From assembly GCA_010672585.1 (NCBI GenBank), contig JAAHGF010000003.1, forward strand, positions 62,001 through 126,000: a DNA stretch of 64,000 nt. The letters are read 5' to 3'. Each line of letters opens with the position of its first letter. Position 1 is the first letter of the stretch. The DNA is from Okeania sp. SIO1I7 (GTDB lineage: Bacteria > Cyanobacteriota > Cyanobacteriia > Cyanobacteriales > Microcoleaceae). This document shows, piece after piece, positions 63,946 through 64,000 of the stretch. The position numbers and the translations under genes are program-made. Under the pieces are notes generated by a model. That model was not told where the DNA came from. It did not search any database and saw nothing but the letters and a program-made list of their open reading frames with translations.

Positions 63946-64000
63946 TGTCAATTACTAAACCATACTATTATCCATCTCATACTACGTCCAAAACCATCGG

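Overview
The window comes from a low-GC filamentous cyanobacterium. The evidence is a PsbQ lipoprotein, a CcmP-type carboxysome shell protein, a DUF3598 protein, very frequent GCGATCGC (HIP1) octamers in most genes, and large amounts of heptameric tandem repeats, TnpB remnants and palindromic dispersed repeats. The overall style recalls the Trichodesmium/Okeania/Oscillatoria group; that placement is inference. No rRNA, tRNA or CRISPR array was recognised.

Layout. 1-3.9 kb: 3' end of hisIE, a TnpB remnant, a 260-bp MITE, a lipocalin-like protein, a decayed second hisE scrap and a GH13 glycosidase. 4.0-7.3 kb: a very AT-rich NurA / truncated HerA / truncated DUF4338 (DruA-like) locus, probably a damaged defence island. 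7.4-18.2 kb: M23 peptidase, a RAYT transposase with its palindromic repeat, an antitoxin/PIN-toxin pair, dipeptide epimerase, Ser/Thr kinase, alpha/beta hydrolase, SDR, PsbQ and an FAD oxidoreductase. 18.3-23.0 kb: a 1571-residue NACHT NTPase whose C-terminal third is 22 nearly identical 34-residue HEAT-like units. 23.2-33.1 kb: ABC-F ATPase, response regulator, a 176-bp tandem-repeat locus, CcmP, a frameshifted TnpB, a GC-rich block with a secreted VOC protein, and a pentapeptide-repeat protein. 33-39.8 kb: a degraded mobile element with a ribbon-helix-helix regulator and divergent genes, broken by IS200/IS605 ends and by a MITE that sits cleanly inside one gene. 40.0-44.4 kb: an operon of an ethylene-receptor-like histidine kinase, a receiver protein and a receiver-adenylate cyclase. 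44.9-57.3 kb: housekeeping genes (rseP, nth, rpsN, aat, argD), two tandem secreted paralogues, DoxX, DUF3598 and a hydrolase. 58.5-63.6 kb: a vanadium haloperoxidase, two pseudogenes and a GHL10 glycosidase.

How things work together. Three loci look like functional units: the ethylene-receptor-like kinase operon (ligand sensing to phosphorelay to cAMP), the antitoxin/PIN toxin pair, and the divergent mobile-element operon with an operator-like repeat between its arms. NurA-HerA-DruA and the NACHT protein belong to known or suspected anti-phage families, but the former is broken.

The non-coding fraction is structured. At least three MITE-like families (AATT, TNA and TA target duplications), a 130-240 bp dispersed element with TTAATAA arrays, RAYT-type palindromes and short GC-rich palindromes fill most gaps. 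Most of the heptameric arrays sit inside these elements. One repeat supplies the start codon of two genes, and short palindromes have inserted into TnpB genes at or near the last catalytic motif. All homology statements are from recognition of motifs by eye; no database search was run.
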